The notes beneath the pieces are model-generated. The model was not told the origin of the DNA, searched no databases, and saw nothing but the letters and a program-made list of their open reading frames with translations. Positions 7,809 through 15,058 of a DNA stretch of 29,945 nucleotides are shown piece after piece. Position numbers and translations under genes: made by a program. Source of the stretch: Hominisplanchenecus_A murintestinalis (GTDB taxonomy: Bacteria > Bacillota > Clostridia > Lachnospirales > Lachnospiraceae); contig NZ_CALPCM010000035.1 in assembly GCF_943193015.1 (NCBI RefSeq), forward strand, positions 1 to 29,945, given 5' to 3'. Every line of letters begins with the position of its first letter. Position 1 is the first letter of the stretch.

Positions 7809-7985
7809 ATGACGGATAAACAGTATGATGGGATGTTGAAAGATCAGATTGCGAGTTTAGATAGAATTGCCAAAATTACAAAAGATTCGGAGATGCTGAA
7901 GGCGGTTTACGAAGAGCGGAAGCTGGCAGTTTCTAAACTTGGCTGTGATGTGGAAGAAAATGGTTTATATGATAAAATTAAATAA
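7809..7985 (+). CDS. Small protein of unknown function, 58 residues
   Basis: A charged, probably helical protein (KQYDGMLKDQIASLDRIAK onward) with no signal peptide or membrane segment. The ATG at 7809 was chosen because AGGAAGGA (about 7795-7802) sits at proper spacing; an in-frame GTG at 7788 and an ATG at 7803 are alternatives that add 7 or 2 residues. A strong palindrome-embedded promoter precedes it and a hairpin terminator follows at 8007, so it is a free-standing gene. I recognise no family; its length and helical character would suit a small regulatory or scaffold protein, but this is a guess. Confidence 0.6.
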   Translation: MTDKQYDGMLKDQIASLDRIAKITKDSEMLKAVYEERKLAVSKLGCDVEENGLYDKIK

Positions 7986-8006
7986 TCCCTTTTGAAATAA
8001 TAAGAG

Positions 8007-8049
8007 AAACAGCCCGGCATAAAAGATTTCTACGCAGGGCTGTTTTGTT
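8007..8049. terminator. Probable bidirectional terminator between convergent genes
   Basis: AAACAGCCC (8007-8015) pairs with GGGCTGTTT (8037-8045). On the + strand the stem runs into TTTTGTTT; on the - strand it runs into a U-rich TTTCTCTTATT. It lies between the small + strand gene and the end of the large - strand gene. Confidence 0.75.
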
Positions 8050-11000
8050 TACTTGTTTTCTTCTTCTGCTTTTAGATTTTTCATGGCGGTGGAGAGCATC
8101 AGCTTGATACGGTTCAGCTGATTGACTTCACTTGCGCCAGGGTCATAGTCTATAGCTACGATGTTGGAAAGCGGGTATTGGTGGCGCAGTTCTTTAATTA
8201 CACCTTTGCCGACAACATGATTAGGCAGGCAGCCGAAGGGCTGGGTACACACGATATTGTTTGTGCCGGAGTGAATCAGCTCCAGCATTTCCCCGGTAAG
8301 GAACCAGCCTTCTCCGGTCTGGTTTCCCAGAGAAACGATGGATTTTGCGTAGTTTGCTAAATCCTCAATGCGTGCCGGGGGTGTAAAATGCCTGCTCGCT
8401 TTAAATTCCTCGGCAGCAGTTTTGCGGAACATTTCCAACGCTTTGATACCCAGGTTACTGAATCTTGCAGTTGACTTTTTCGTGCCAAGTTCTTCTGCTT
8501 TGAAGTTGTTGTTGTAGAAGCAGTAGAGAAGGAAATCTGTCAAATCAGGAACGACAGCTTCTGCGCCTTCCGCTTCCAGCAGCTCTACCAGGTAGTTGTT
8601 GGCGGCTGGCAGGAATTTTACCAGGATTTCGCCTACAATGCCGACCTTCGGCTTTTTCACATCGGTAATCGGAAGCATATCAAACTCCCGGATAATACCG
8701 CGGCAGAGCTTTTTGAATTCACTGTAGGATGGATTTTTACCGGAAAGGAAACTCTTGCACGTTTCGTTCCATTTTTCGTAAAGTGCGTTAGCAGAGCCTT
8801 TTTTCTGTTCATAAGGGCGCATACGGTAGAGGCAGCGCATGAAAATATCACCAAATATCAGGCCATAAATCCCACGCATTGCCAGCCCGGCGGAAATCTT
8901 GAATCCGGGATTCTTTTCCAGTCCGCTTAAATTTAGGGAAATGACCGGAATCTGCGGATAACCTGCTTTTTCCAGAGCGCGCCGGATGAATCCAATATAA
9001 TTGCTGGCGCGGCAGCCGCCCCCGGTCTGGGTAATCACTACGGCAGTTTTGTTTAAATCATATTTTCCGGACTGTATGGCCTCCATAATCTGTCCAACGA
9101 CAATCAGGGAGGGGTAACATGCATCATTGTTTACATATTTCAATCCTACATCTACAGTTTTGCGGTTATCTGTTTTCCCAAGGACCTCCAGATGATAGCC
9201 GGCAGCGTTGAAGGCTGATTCAATTAAATCAAAATGGATGGGGGTCATCTGTGGGCAGAGGATTGTATAATCCTTGCGCATTTCTTTCGTAAATACCACA
9301 CGGGTAATATTGGCAGGGGCGATACTGCGGCGCACCTGTTTCTGGTCGCGCACACGGATGGCGGCAATCAGAGAGCGGATGCGGATGCGGGCAGCCCCTA
9401 AGTTGTTGACTTCATCAATTTTCAGGCAGGTGTAAATTTTGCCGGATTTTGTAAGAATGTCTCCGACTGCGTCAGTTGTGACTGCATCCAGACCGCAGCC
9501 GAAAGAGTTGAGCTGAATCAGCTCCAGGTTCTCTACTGTTTTTACGTAATTAGCCGCGGCGTAAAGGCGGCTGTGGTACATCCACTGATCCATGACGATC
9601 AGCGGCCGTTCCGGTGGATTTAGGTCGGAGACTGCGTCTTCGGTCAGCACAGCCAGGCCATAGGAATTAATCAATTCGGGAATGCCGTGGTTGATTTCGG
9701 AGTCAATATGATATGGACGTCCTGCCAGGACAATCCCGCGGCGCTTGTTTTCTTTCATCCATTTTAATGTCTCCCGTCCTTTGTCATAAACGGCCTGGCG
9801 GCAGCGGTCCATTTCCTCCCAGCCTTCCTTTGCAGCAGCTTTGATTTCATCTGCCGGAATTTCAGGAAAAGCCTTTATTAACTGTTTTGACGCAGTTTCC
9901 AGGCTCGTCAACGCCAGGAATGGATTTCGGAAGTCAATGTTCTCTGTCCGAAGTTCGTCAATGTTGTTTTTAATATTTTCTGCATAGGAGGTGACAATCG
10001 GACAGTTATAGTGGTTATTGGAATCCGGAAATTCATTTCTCTCATATGGGATGCACGGGTAAAAAATAAAGGGAATCCCATGTTTAATCAGCCATGTCAC
10101 ATGTCCATGAGCCAATTTGGCAGGATAGCACTCCGATTCGCTGGGGATGGATTCAATTCCAAGCTCGTAAATTTTGCGGTTCGAAGGCGGAGAAAGTATG
10201 ACCCGGTATTTCAATTTTGTAAAAAAGGTGTGCCAGAACGGGTAGTTCTCGTACATGTTGAGCACACGGGGAATTCCCACTACCCCCCTTGATGCTTCGT
10301 CAATCTCCAGAGATTCCCGGCGGAATAGGAGCTTGTTTTTGAAATCATAGAGATTCGGAATATTCTCTTTGTTTTTTTCCTTCCCAATGCCGCGTTCGCA
10401 GCGGTTTCCGCTGATAAACTGGCGTCCTCCGGTGAAGCGGTTGATAGTCAGACGGCACTGGTTGGTGCAGCCTTTGCATTTTGCCATAGTGGTGGTAAAT
10501 TCCAGGCGGTTGATTTTATCGATGGAAAGCATAGTGCTCTCCGTGCCGTCTGTATAGCGTTCCCGCGCAATCAATGCCGCACCGAAAGCGCCCATAATTC
10601 CGGCAATGTCCGGGCGAATGGCCTCGCAGTCGGCGATTTTTTCAAAGCTTCGGAGTACGGCGTCGTTATAAAAGGTACCGCCCTGTACGACGATATGCCG
10701 TCCAAGCTCGGAGGCGTCGGAAACCTTGATTACTTTATATAATGCATTCTTAATTACAGAGTAGGCAAGCCCGGCAGAAATATCAGGGACTTCTGCGCCT
10801 TCTTTCTGCGCTTGTTTTACTTTGGAATTCATAAATACCGTGCAGCGGGTTCCCAAATCTATGGGGTGCTCTGCGAAAAGGGCGGCTTTTGCGAAGTCCT
10901 GTACACTGTAATTCAGGGATTTTGCAAAAGTTTCTATAAAAGAGCCGCAGCCGGAAGAACATGCTTCATTTAGCTGCACGCTGTCTACGGTCTGGTTCTT

Positions 11001-12305
11001 TATTTTAATACACTTCATATCCTGGCCGCCGATATCCAGGATGCAGTCTACTTCCGGGTCAAAAAATGCGGCGGCGTAATAGTGGGAAACAGTTTCCACT
11101 TCGCCTTCATCCAGCATTAACGCCGCTTTAATGAGCGCTTCGCCATAACCTGTGGAGCAGGAATAGACGACTTTAGCGGTAGAAGGAAGTTCGCTGTAAA
11201 TTTCCTTAATTGCCCGAATTGTAGTTTTTAAAGGGCTTCCGTTATTATTATCGTAAAAAGAATAGAGCAGCGCGCCATCTTCTCCTACGAGCGCGGCTTT
11301 TGTGGTGGTGGAGCCTGCGTCAATACCCAGAAAGCAGTTTCCCTCGTAAGTTTCCAAATCAGCCGTCACTACATTGTACTGGTTCTGCCGTTCCGTGAAA
11401 GCCTGGTATTCTTCTTCGGAGGAGAAGAGCGGTTCCATACGGGCGACTTCAAATTCCATCTTTATCGAAGAAGAAAGCTTCTGGATCATATCCGTGAGTG
11501 AAATGACAACGTCTTCTTTGTAATTCAGGGCAGAGCCAATGGCTGCGAACAGATGGGAATTCTTTGGAGTGATGGCATGTGCCTCGTCCAGTTTGAGTGT
11601 GCGGATAAAGGCCGCTTTCAGCTCAGACAGGAAATGCAGCGGGCCTCCCAGGAAAGCAACATGCCCACGGATTGGTTTTCCACATGCCAGACCACTGATG
11701 GTCTGGTTGACTACCGCCTGGAAAATAGAGGCGGAAAGGTCCTCCTTTGTGGCGCCTTCGTTGATAAGCGGCTGAATATCTGACTTGGCAAATACGCCGC
11801 AGCGCGCCGCGATATCGTAAAGCGACTGATAATTTTTGGCATACTCATTCAGCCCGGAAGCGTCCGTCTGGAGCAGGGAAGCCATCTGGTCAATAAAAGA
11901 GCCTGTGCCTCCGGCACAGATTCCATTCATCCGCTGTTCCACAGAGCCATTTTCAAAATAAATAATCTTCGCGTCTTCACCGCCAAGCTCAATAGCTACG
12001 TCCGTCTGGGGCGCATAGCCCTGCAGCGCTGTAGATACGGCAATAACCTCCTGGACAAAAGGCACCTCCAGATGCTTTGCCAGAGTCAGGCCGCCGGAAC
12101 CGGTGATGACAGGCGCGGCGGAAAGTCCGCCAAGTTTTTGATAAGCTTTTTGTAAAAGAGAAGCCAGGGTTTCCTGGATATTTGCATAGTGACGCTCATA
12201 ATCAGAAAACACAAGCTTTTTTTCAGGATTTAAAATTGCAATTTTTACAGTAGTAGAACCGATGTCGATTCCAAGAGTATGTAAACTTACATTTTTCATA
12301 AGCAT
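8049..12305 (-). CDS. Giant acyl-CoA dehydratase activase-like Fe-S ATPase (two BadF/BcrA domains + DUF2229 + HgdB-like)
   Basis: A 1418-residue cytoplasmic protein. Residues about 10-265 and 324-590 are two ASKHA ATPase domains like the activator HgdC of 2-hydroxyacyl-CoA dehydratases; phosphate loops GIDIGSTTVK and GIDAGSTTTK start both. Each has a cysteine pair 39 residues apart (Cys130/Cys169 in GICAGGTGSF and ARCGVFAKSD; Cys449/Cys488 in EACSSGCGSF and TRCTVFMNSK), the spacing that holds the shared [4Fe-4S] cluster of dimeric HgdC. A cysteine cluster (AKCKGCTNQC) leads into a COG3580/DUF2229 region (GIPRVLNMYENYPFW, ESECYPAKLAHGH) and a COG3581 HgdB-like region (NNDACYPSLIVVGQ, TQTGGGCRASNY). 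The fusion is widespread in Clostridia; its substrate is unknown. It probably uses ATP to drive a low-potential electron transfer. Confidence 0.92.
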   Translation of the reverse strand: MLMKNVSLHTLGIDIGSTTVKIAILNPEKKLVFSDYERHYANIQETLASLLQKAYQKLGGLSAAPVITGSGGLTLAKHLEVPFVQEVIAVSTALQGYAPQTDVAIELGGEDAKIIYFENGSVEQRMNGICAGGTGSFIDQMASLLQTDASGLNEYAKNYQSLYDIAARCGVFAKSDIQPLINEGATKEDLSASIFQAVVNQTISGLACGKPIRGHVAFLGGPLHFLSELKAAFIRTLKLDEAHAITPKNSHLFAAIGSALNYKEDVVISLTDMIQKLSSSIKMEFEVARMEPLFSSEEEYQAFTERQNQYNVVTADLETYEGNCFLGIDAGSTTTKAALVGEDGALLYSFYDNNNGSPLKTTIRAIKEIYSELPSTAKVVYSCSTGYGEALIKAALMLDEGEVETVSHYYAAAFFDPEVDCILDIGGQDMKCIKIKNQTVDSVQLNEACSSGCGSFIETFAKSLNYSVQDFAKAALFAEHPIDLGTRCTVFMNSKVKQAQKEGAEVPDISAGLAYSVIKNALYKVIKVSDASELGRHIVVQGGTFYNDAVLRSFEKIADCEAIRPDIAGIMGAFGAALIARERYTDGTESTMLSIDKINRLEFTTTMAKCKGCTNQCRLTINRFTGGRQFISGNRCERGIGKEKNKENIPNLYDFKNKLLFRRESLEIDEASRGVVGIPRVLNMYENYPFWHTFFTKLKYRVILSPPSNRKIYELGIESIPSESECYPAKLAHGHVTWLIKHGIPFIFYPCIPYERNEFPDSNNHYNCPIVTSYAENIKNNIDELRTENIDFRNPFLALTSLETASKQLIKAFPEIPADEIKAAAKEGWEEMDRCRQAVYDKGRETLKWMKENKRRGIVLAGRPYHIDSEINHGIPELINSYGLAVLTEDAVSDLNPPERPLIVMDQWMYHSRLYAAANYVKTVENLELIQLNSFGCGLDAVTTDAVGDILTKSGKIYTCLKIDEVNNLGAARIRIRSLIAAIRVRDQKQVRRSIAPANITRVVFTKEMRKDYTILCPQMTPIHFDLIESAFNAAGYHLEVLGKTDNRKTVDVGLKYVNNDACYPSLIVVGQIMEAIQSGKYDLNKTAVVITQTGGGCRASNYIGFIRRALEKAGYPQIPVISLNLSGLEKNPGFKISAGLAMRGIYGLIFGDIFMRCLYRMRPYEQKKGSANALYEKWNETCKSFLSGKNPSYSEFKKLCRGIIREFDMLPITDVKKPKVGIVGEILVKFLPAANNYLVELLEAEGAEAVVPDLTDFLLYCFYNNNFKAEELGTKKSTARFSNLGIKALEMFRKTAAEEFKASRHFTPPARIEDLANYAKSIVSLGNQTGEGWFLTGEMLELIHSGTNNIVCTQPFGCLPNHVVGKGVIKELRHQYPLSNIVAIDYDPGASEVNQLNRIKLMLSTAMKNLKAEEENK

Positions 12306-12330
12306 TTACAGGTAGTCCTGCATCCTCCTT
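12306..12330 (-). promoter_or_regulatory. Distant Shine-Dalgarno with intervening mini-hairpin
   Basis: On the - strand AAGGAGG (12324-12330) is followed by an in-frame ATG-CAG-GAC-TAC-CTG-TAA and then directly by the ATG of the large gene, putting the SD 18 bases from the start. CAGG and CCTG in between can form a small stem that would shorten the distance. The start at 12305 is forced by the TAA just upstream. Confidence 0.4.
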
Positions 12331-12467
12331 ATTATGTATGTAAATATATTCAGGACAGCGGCTCGGGATTCCAAAGGAGTGCGGCTGTGCTGAAAAGTTA
12401 GTTTATTAGATTTAAAATTCTTCCGCTACATTATACGACATAATTCGGAAAAATTCAAATCCTGTTA

Positions 12468-12496
12468 TTGACAACTATATCGTAAGCCGATACAAT
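12468..12496 (+). promoter_or_regulatory. Strong promoter for the padR operon
   Basis: TTGACA (12468-12473) and TACAAT (12491-12496) with a 17-base spacer: a full-consensus -35 and near-consensus -10. The operator-like dyad at 12476-12494 fills the spacer and reaches into the -10 box. Confidence 0.7.
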
Positions 12497-12519
12497 ATAA
12501 TATATCGGTTGACGGTATA
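12476..12519. promoter_or_regulatory. Two tandem operator-like dyads, probable PadR sites
   Basis: TATATCG-N5-CGATACA at 12476-12494 and TATATCG-N5-CGGTATA at 12501-12519 are two copies of one imperfect palindrome with centres 25 bases apart. The first covers the promoter spacer, the second the transcription start. PadR repressors are dimeric winged-helix proteins that commonly repress their own operon, so autoregulation is the natural reading. Confidence 0.6.
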
Positions 12520-12543
12520 ACGATTTGCGATAGAGGAAAGTGG

Positions 12544-12882
12544 GTGGAAAGGATGTATCAGGCATTGACGGAGGCGGTCTATTATATTCTTTTATCTTTG
12601 CTACAGCCAATGCACGGCTATGGGATTATGCAGAATGTGGAGAAATGGTCCGGGGGACGTATGCGGCTGGCTGCCGGAACGCTGTATGGGGCAATGAATA
12701 CATTAATGGAAAAAGGATGGATACGGGCTTTGCCAGAGAAGAGGGACAGCCGGAAAAAGGAGTATGTTATAACGGATTTGGGAAGGGCGGCGCTGGAGGG
12801 TGAGCTTGTACGGCTGAAAGAGCTGGTGGAAAACGGAAACAGGATCTTGGGAGGTGGAAGTGATGAGGAAAGTTGTTCATAA
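12544..12882 (+). CDS. PadR-family transcriptional regulator
   Basis: This 112-residue winged-helix repressor has the PadR order: YYILLSLLQPMHGYGIMQNVE (first helices, with the hallmark HGYGI), GTLYGAMNTLMEKGWI (recognition helix; 'GTLYxAlxxLexxGwI'), then the wing with RDSRKKEYVITDLGR. A short C-terminal helix provides the dimer interface. A GTG start at 12544 was chosen because GAGGAAAG (12533-12540) is well placed for it; the ATG at 12553 is too far from that site. Stop and next start overlap. Its strong promoter contains two matching dyads, suggesting autorepression that is relieved by a small ligand or by membrane stress. Confidence 0.92.
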   Translation: MERMYQALTEAVYYILLSLLQPMHGYGIMQNVEKWSGGRMRLAAGTLYGAMNTLMEKGWIRALPEKRDSRKKEYVITDLGRAALEGELVRLKELVENGNRILGGGSDEESCS

Positions 12883-13402
12883 GCTGTTTTGGGCGTGGGA
12901 TTTTGAAGAAGAAGAGAAATGGCTGAATAAAATGGCGGCGGAGGGCTGGGCGCTTGCCTCTGCCAGGTATGTGCGTTATGAATTTGAAAAGAGTCTGCCG
13001 GGGGAATATGGAGTTTGCGTGGAACTTCTGGAGCATACGGCGGGACACAGCGAGAGCAGACAATATCTTGCTTTTCTGGAAGAGATGGGGGTAGAGTGCG
13101 TGGGTACCTGGATACGCTGGGTGTATCTCAGAAAAAAGACGGCAGATGGAGAGTTTGAGCTGTTTTCGGATAATAAATCCCGTGTTGCTCATCTGAGTCG
13201 GATTCTGGTTTTCTTAGGGATTATTGGGGGAATGAATTTATATGTTGGACTGTATAACATTATGCTGCTATTTACGGTGGGAAATGAAATAAATTTGCTG
13301 GGATATGTGAATATTTTGCTGGGCTGGACGTTTATGTGCGGGTTTGGAAAAATTAAAAAGAGAAAACGGAAGCTTAAAGAAGAGCAGCAGATTTTTGAAT
13401 AG
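12863..13402 (+). CDS. DUF2812 membrane protein, partner of PadR
   Basis: A 179-residue protein starting with VHKLFWAWDFEEEEKWLNKMAAEGWAL, the signature of the DUF2812 family. The N-terminal 100 residues are soluble; two hydrophobic helices at about residues 110-130 and 137-157 anchor it, followed by a lysine-rich tail. DUF2812 genes very often sit directly behind a padR gene, as here, and share its promoter; the accepted idea is a membrane sensor/regulator pair but the function is not known. The ATG at 12863, 20 bases inside the padR end, follows GGGAGGTGG (12849-12857), better placed than the upstream GTG codons. Confidence 0.85.
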   Translation: MRKVVHKLFWAWDFEEEEKWLNKMAAEGWALASARYVRYEFEKSLPGEYGVCVELLEHTAGHSESRQYLAFLEEMGVECVGTWIRWVYLRKKTADGEFELFSDNKSRVAHLSRILVFLGIIGGMNLYVGLYNIMLLFTVGNEINLLGYVNILLGWTFMCGFGKIKKRKRKLKEEQQIFE

Positions 13403-13417
13403 GTGGTATGATGAAGT

Positions 13418-13449
13418 CCCGCAGACCCTGGGCGTTCATGGGCTGCGGG
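13418..13449 (+). terminator. Terminator-like hairpin of the padR-DUF2812 operon
   Basis: CCCGCAG (13418-13424) pairs with CTGCGGG (13443-13449), with additional inner CCC/GGG pairs. It lies just after the DUF2812 stop. The tail ATTTCCGTTTG is only moderately U-rich. Confidence 0.55.
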
Positions 13450-13491
13450 ATTTCCGTTTGTCGAAAAGAAACAATTAGTGAAAATATAATA

Positions 13492-13520
13492 TTGGCAAAA
13501 ATGGGGATAGATGGTACACT
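13492..13520 (+). promoter_or_regulatory. Promoter in front of the hsdR remnant
   Basis: TTGGCA (13492-13497) and TACACT (13515-13520), 17 bases apart. The predicted start near 13527 leaves a leader of about 150 bases before the GTG at 13676. It suggests the truncated gene may still be transcribed. Confidence 0.5.
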
Positions 13521-13675
13521 CGTTTTAGACAGGTATGATTTGTAACAAAGTATAGAAAAAATTGGTTGGTAATAATGAGAATCAAGAATAGCTGAGGATG
13601 GCGGCACGGTGTAAGGATTAATTTTTGGGGGGCAGGAACTTCCGATAATAAAACTATTAAGAAGGTAGTTGGGCA

Positions 13676-14656
13676 GTGAGTAATTTTAGATTTTTAGCAA
13701 AGAATTGGAAAGAGCTGGCGAGAATGGGCGAGCTGGCGGAACAGTATTTATATACGGATACAAATACATGTTTTATTAAGATGGGGATGCTGGCAGAACA
13801 TATTGTGAAATACATGCTTGCATATGATGGAATAGCGGAACCGGAGCGTGACAATACACACGCAGGCAGGATCCATGTGCTTAGGAGGAATGATTTGCTG
13901 CCGAGAGAGATTGACAATATTTTGTATGTGCTTCGAAAGACGAGAAATGATGCGGCGCACGCGGGTATGGAATCTTTTGATAAAGCAAAAGATAACCTTG
14001 TGCTTACTTATGACCTGGCGTCCTGGTTTATGCAGACTTATGGCGATTATGCGTATGAGCCTGCGGGATTTGTTATGCCTGAAAATATAGTTGTAGATGT
14101 TGCCAGACTGGAAAAGAAAAGCAGAGAACAGGAAGCATATATCGACACGCTGAAAAAGGAATTGGCTGAATTGAAAAAGAATGGAAAGGTTTCCGCAGAA
14201 CGGCGGGAAAAGGCCAGAGAAAATGCCATTAAATATCCGTTGTCTGAGCATGATACCCGCGTGATTATTGATAAGCAGCTTCGGGAGGCAGGCTGGGAGG
14301 CCGATACAGACCATATCCGGCAGCCGAAGGGGGCGAAACCGGAAAAAGGGCATAATAAAGCAATCGCAGAGTGGAAGACAGAGTCAGCTACAGGCAAGGG
14401 TGGATATGTGGATTATGCATTATTTGTAGGGGAGAGAATGGTAGGAATCATCGAAGCAAAGAGGGCGCATAAGGATGTATCCTCTGTTTTGGATGGTCAG
14501 TGTAAGGAATATGCGAGCCATATTAAAAAAGAGGATCAGGAGAAATACTGTATCCGAAAGTTCGGGAAATATCATGTTCCATTTCTGTATGCGACGAATG
14601 GCAGACAAAGGTGGAAAATTACGCCGTTTATATATTCCGAAAAAATTGCGAAATGA
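13676..14656 (+). pseudogene. hsdR: Truncated type I restriction subunit HsdR (N-terminal third)
   Basis: The first about 310 codons match the N-terminus of an EcoKI-type HsdR: a DUF4145 helical region (LAEQYLYTDTNTCFIKMGML to DNILYVLRKTRNDAAH, residues about 18-100), a coiled segment (about 140-175), and the nuclease core with Asp246 in VDYALFVGERMVGIIEAK and Glu260-Ala-Lys262. The conserved PFLYATNGR that precedes the helicase domain is reached, then the reading frame runs into unrelated sequence and stops after about 15 codons. A normal HsdR has roughly 1000 or more residues with SF2 helicase motifs; all are missing. From about 14601 the DNA belongs to a recombinase gene in another frame, so a deletion joined the two. 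GTG start behind AAGAAGG. Confidence 0.85.
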
Positions 14657-14969
14657 AACTGTGAAATGGCTTTCGGATAATGACAGAGCGACGGGATATT
14701 TATTTTTGAATCGTTTTGGCGAAGGCATAACCGCTAGAGGGATTTCCCAACAATTAAAGAATTATGCAGATAAATATGGGTTAGACAAAAAAGTGATTTA
14801 TCCTCACTCATTCCGCCATCTTTATGCTAAGAATTTTCTGGACAAATATAATGACATTGCTTTATTAGCAGACCTTATGGGACATGAGAGCATTGAAACT
14901 ACGCGCATCTATTTGCGAAGGACAGCAACTGAGCAGCAGGCTTTGGTTGATAAAATTGTTACATGGTAA
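14601..14969 (+). pseudogene. 3' fragment of a tyrosine recombinase, probably an hsdS-shuffling integrase
   Basis: In the frame beginning near ATG 14598, the sequence GGKLRRLYIPKKL opens the C-terminal catalytic half of a phage-integrase-family recombinase. It retains HSFRHLYAKNF (His-x-x-Arg), LMGHESIETT (Gly-His) and the nucleophile tyrosine in TTRIYLRRT; the core-binding domain and first catalytic arginine are gone. It is joined at its 5' side to hsdR. Recombinases of this kind lie downstream of hsdS in type I loci and invert hsdS segments; the opposite-facing hsdS at 16559-17965 fits this origin. The fragment cannot be active. Confidence 0.8.
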
Positions 14970-15001
14970 GATGTAAAATATGAGCTGTTGAATCACATAT
15001 T

Positions 15002-15039
15002 GGCGGAGCGGAAACAAATAATTTAGTTTCTGCTCCGCC
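15002..15039. terminator. 14-bp hairpin between convergent genes
   Basis: GGCGGAGCGGAAAC (15002-15015) pairs with GTTTCTGCTCCGCC (15026-15039) with a single G-U position. It lies between the recombinase fragment (+) and the DUF4143 ATPase (-) and could terminate from both sides, though neither side has a strong U-run. Confidence 0.6.
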
Positions 15040-15058
15040 TCATCAGGTAGAGTGTACT

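Noticed and set aside
12540..12803. Alternative 87-codon + strand frame over padR
   Set aside because: The overlapping frame encodes a clear PadR protein with the GTLYGA recognition helix; the alternative has no similarity to anything known to me.
14475..14600. First part of the 164-codon frame as an intact recombinase N-terminus
   Set aside because: Those residues are the hsdR sequence read out of frame; recombinase similarity starts only at about 14601.
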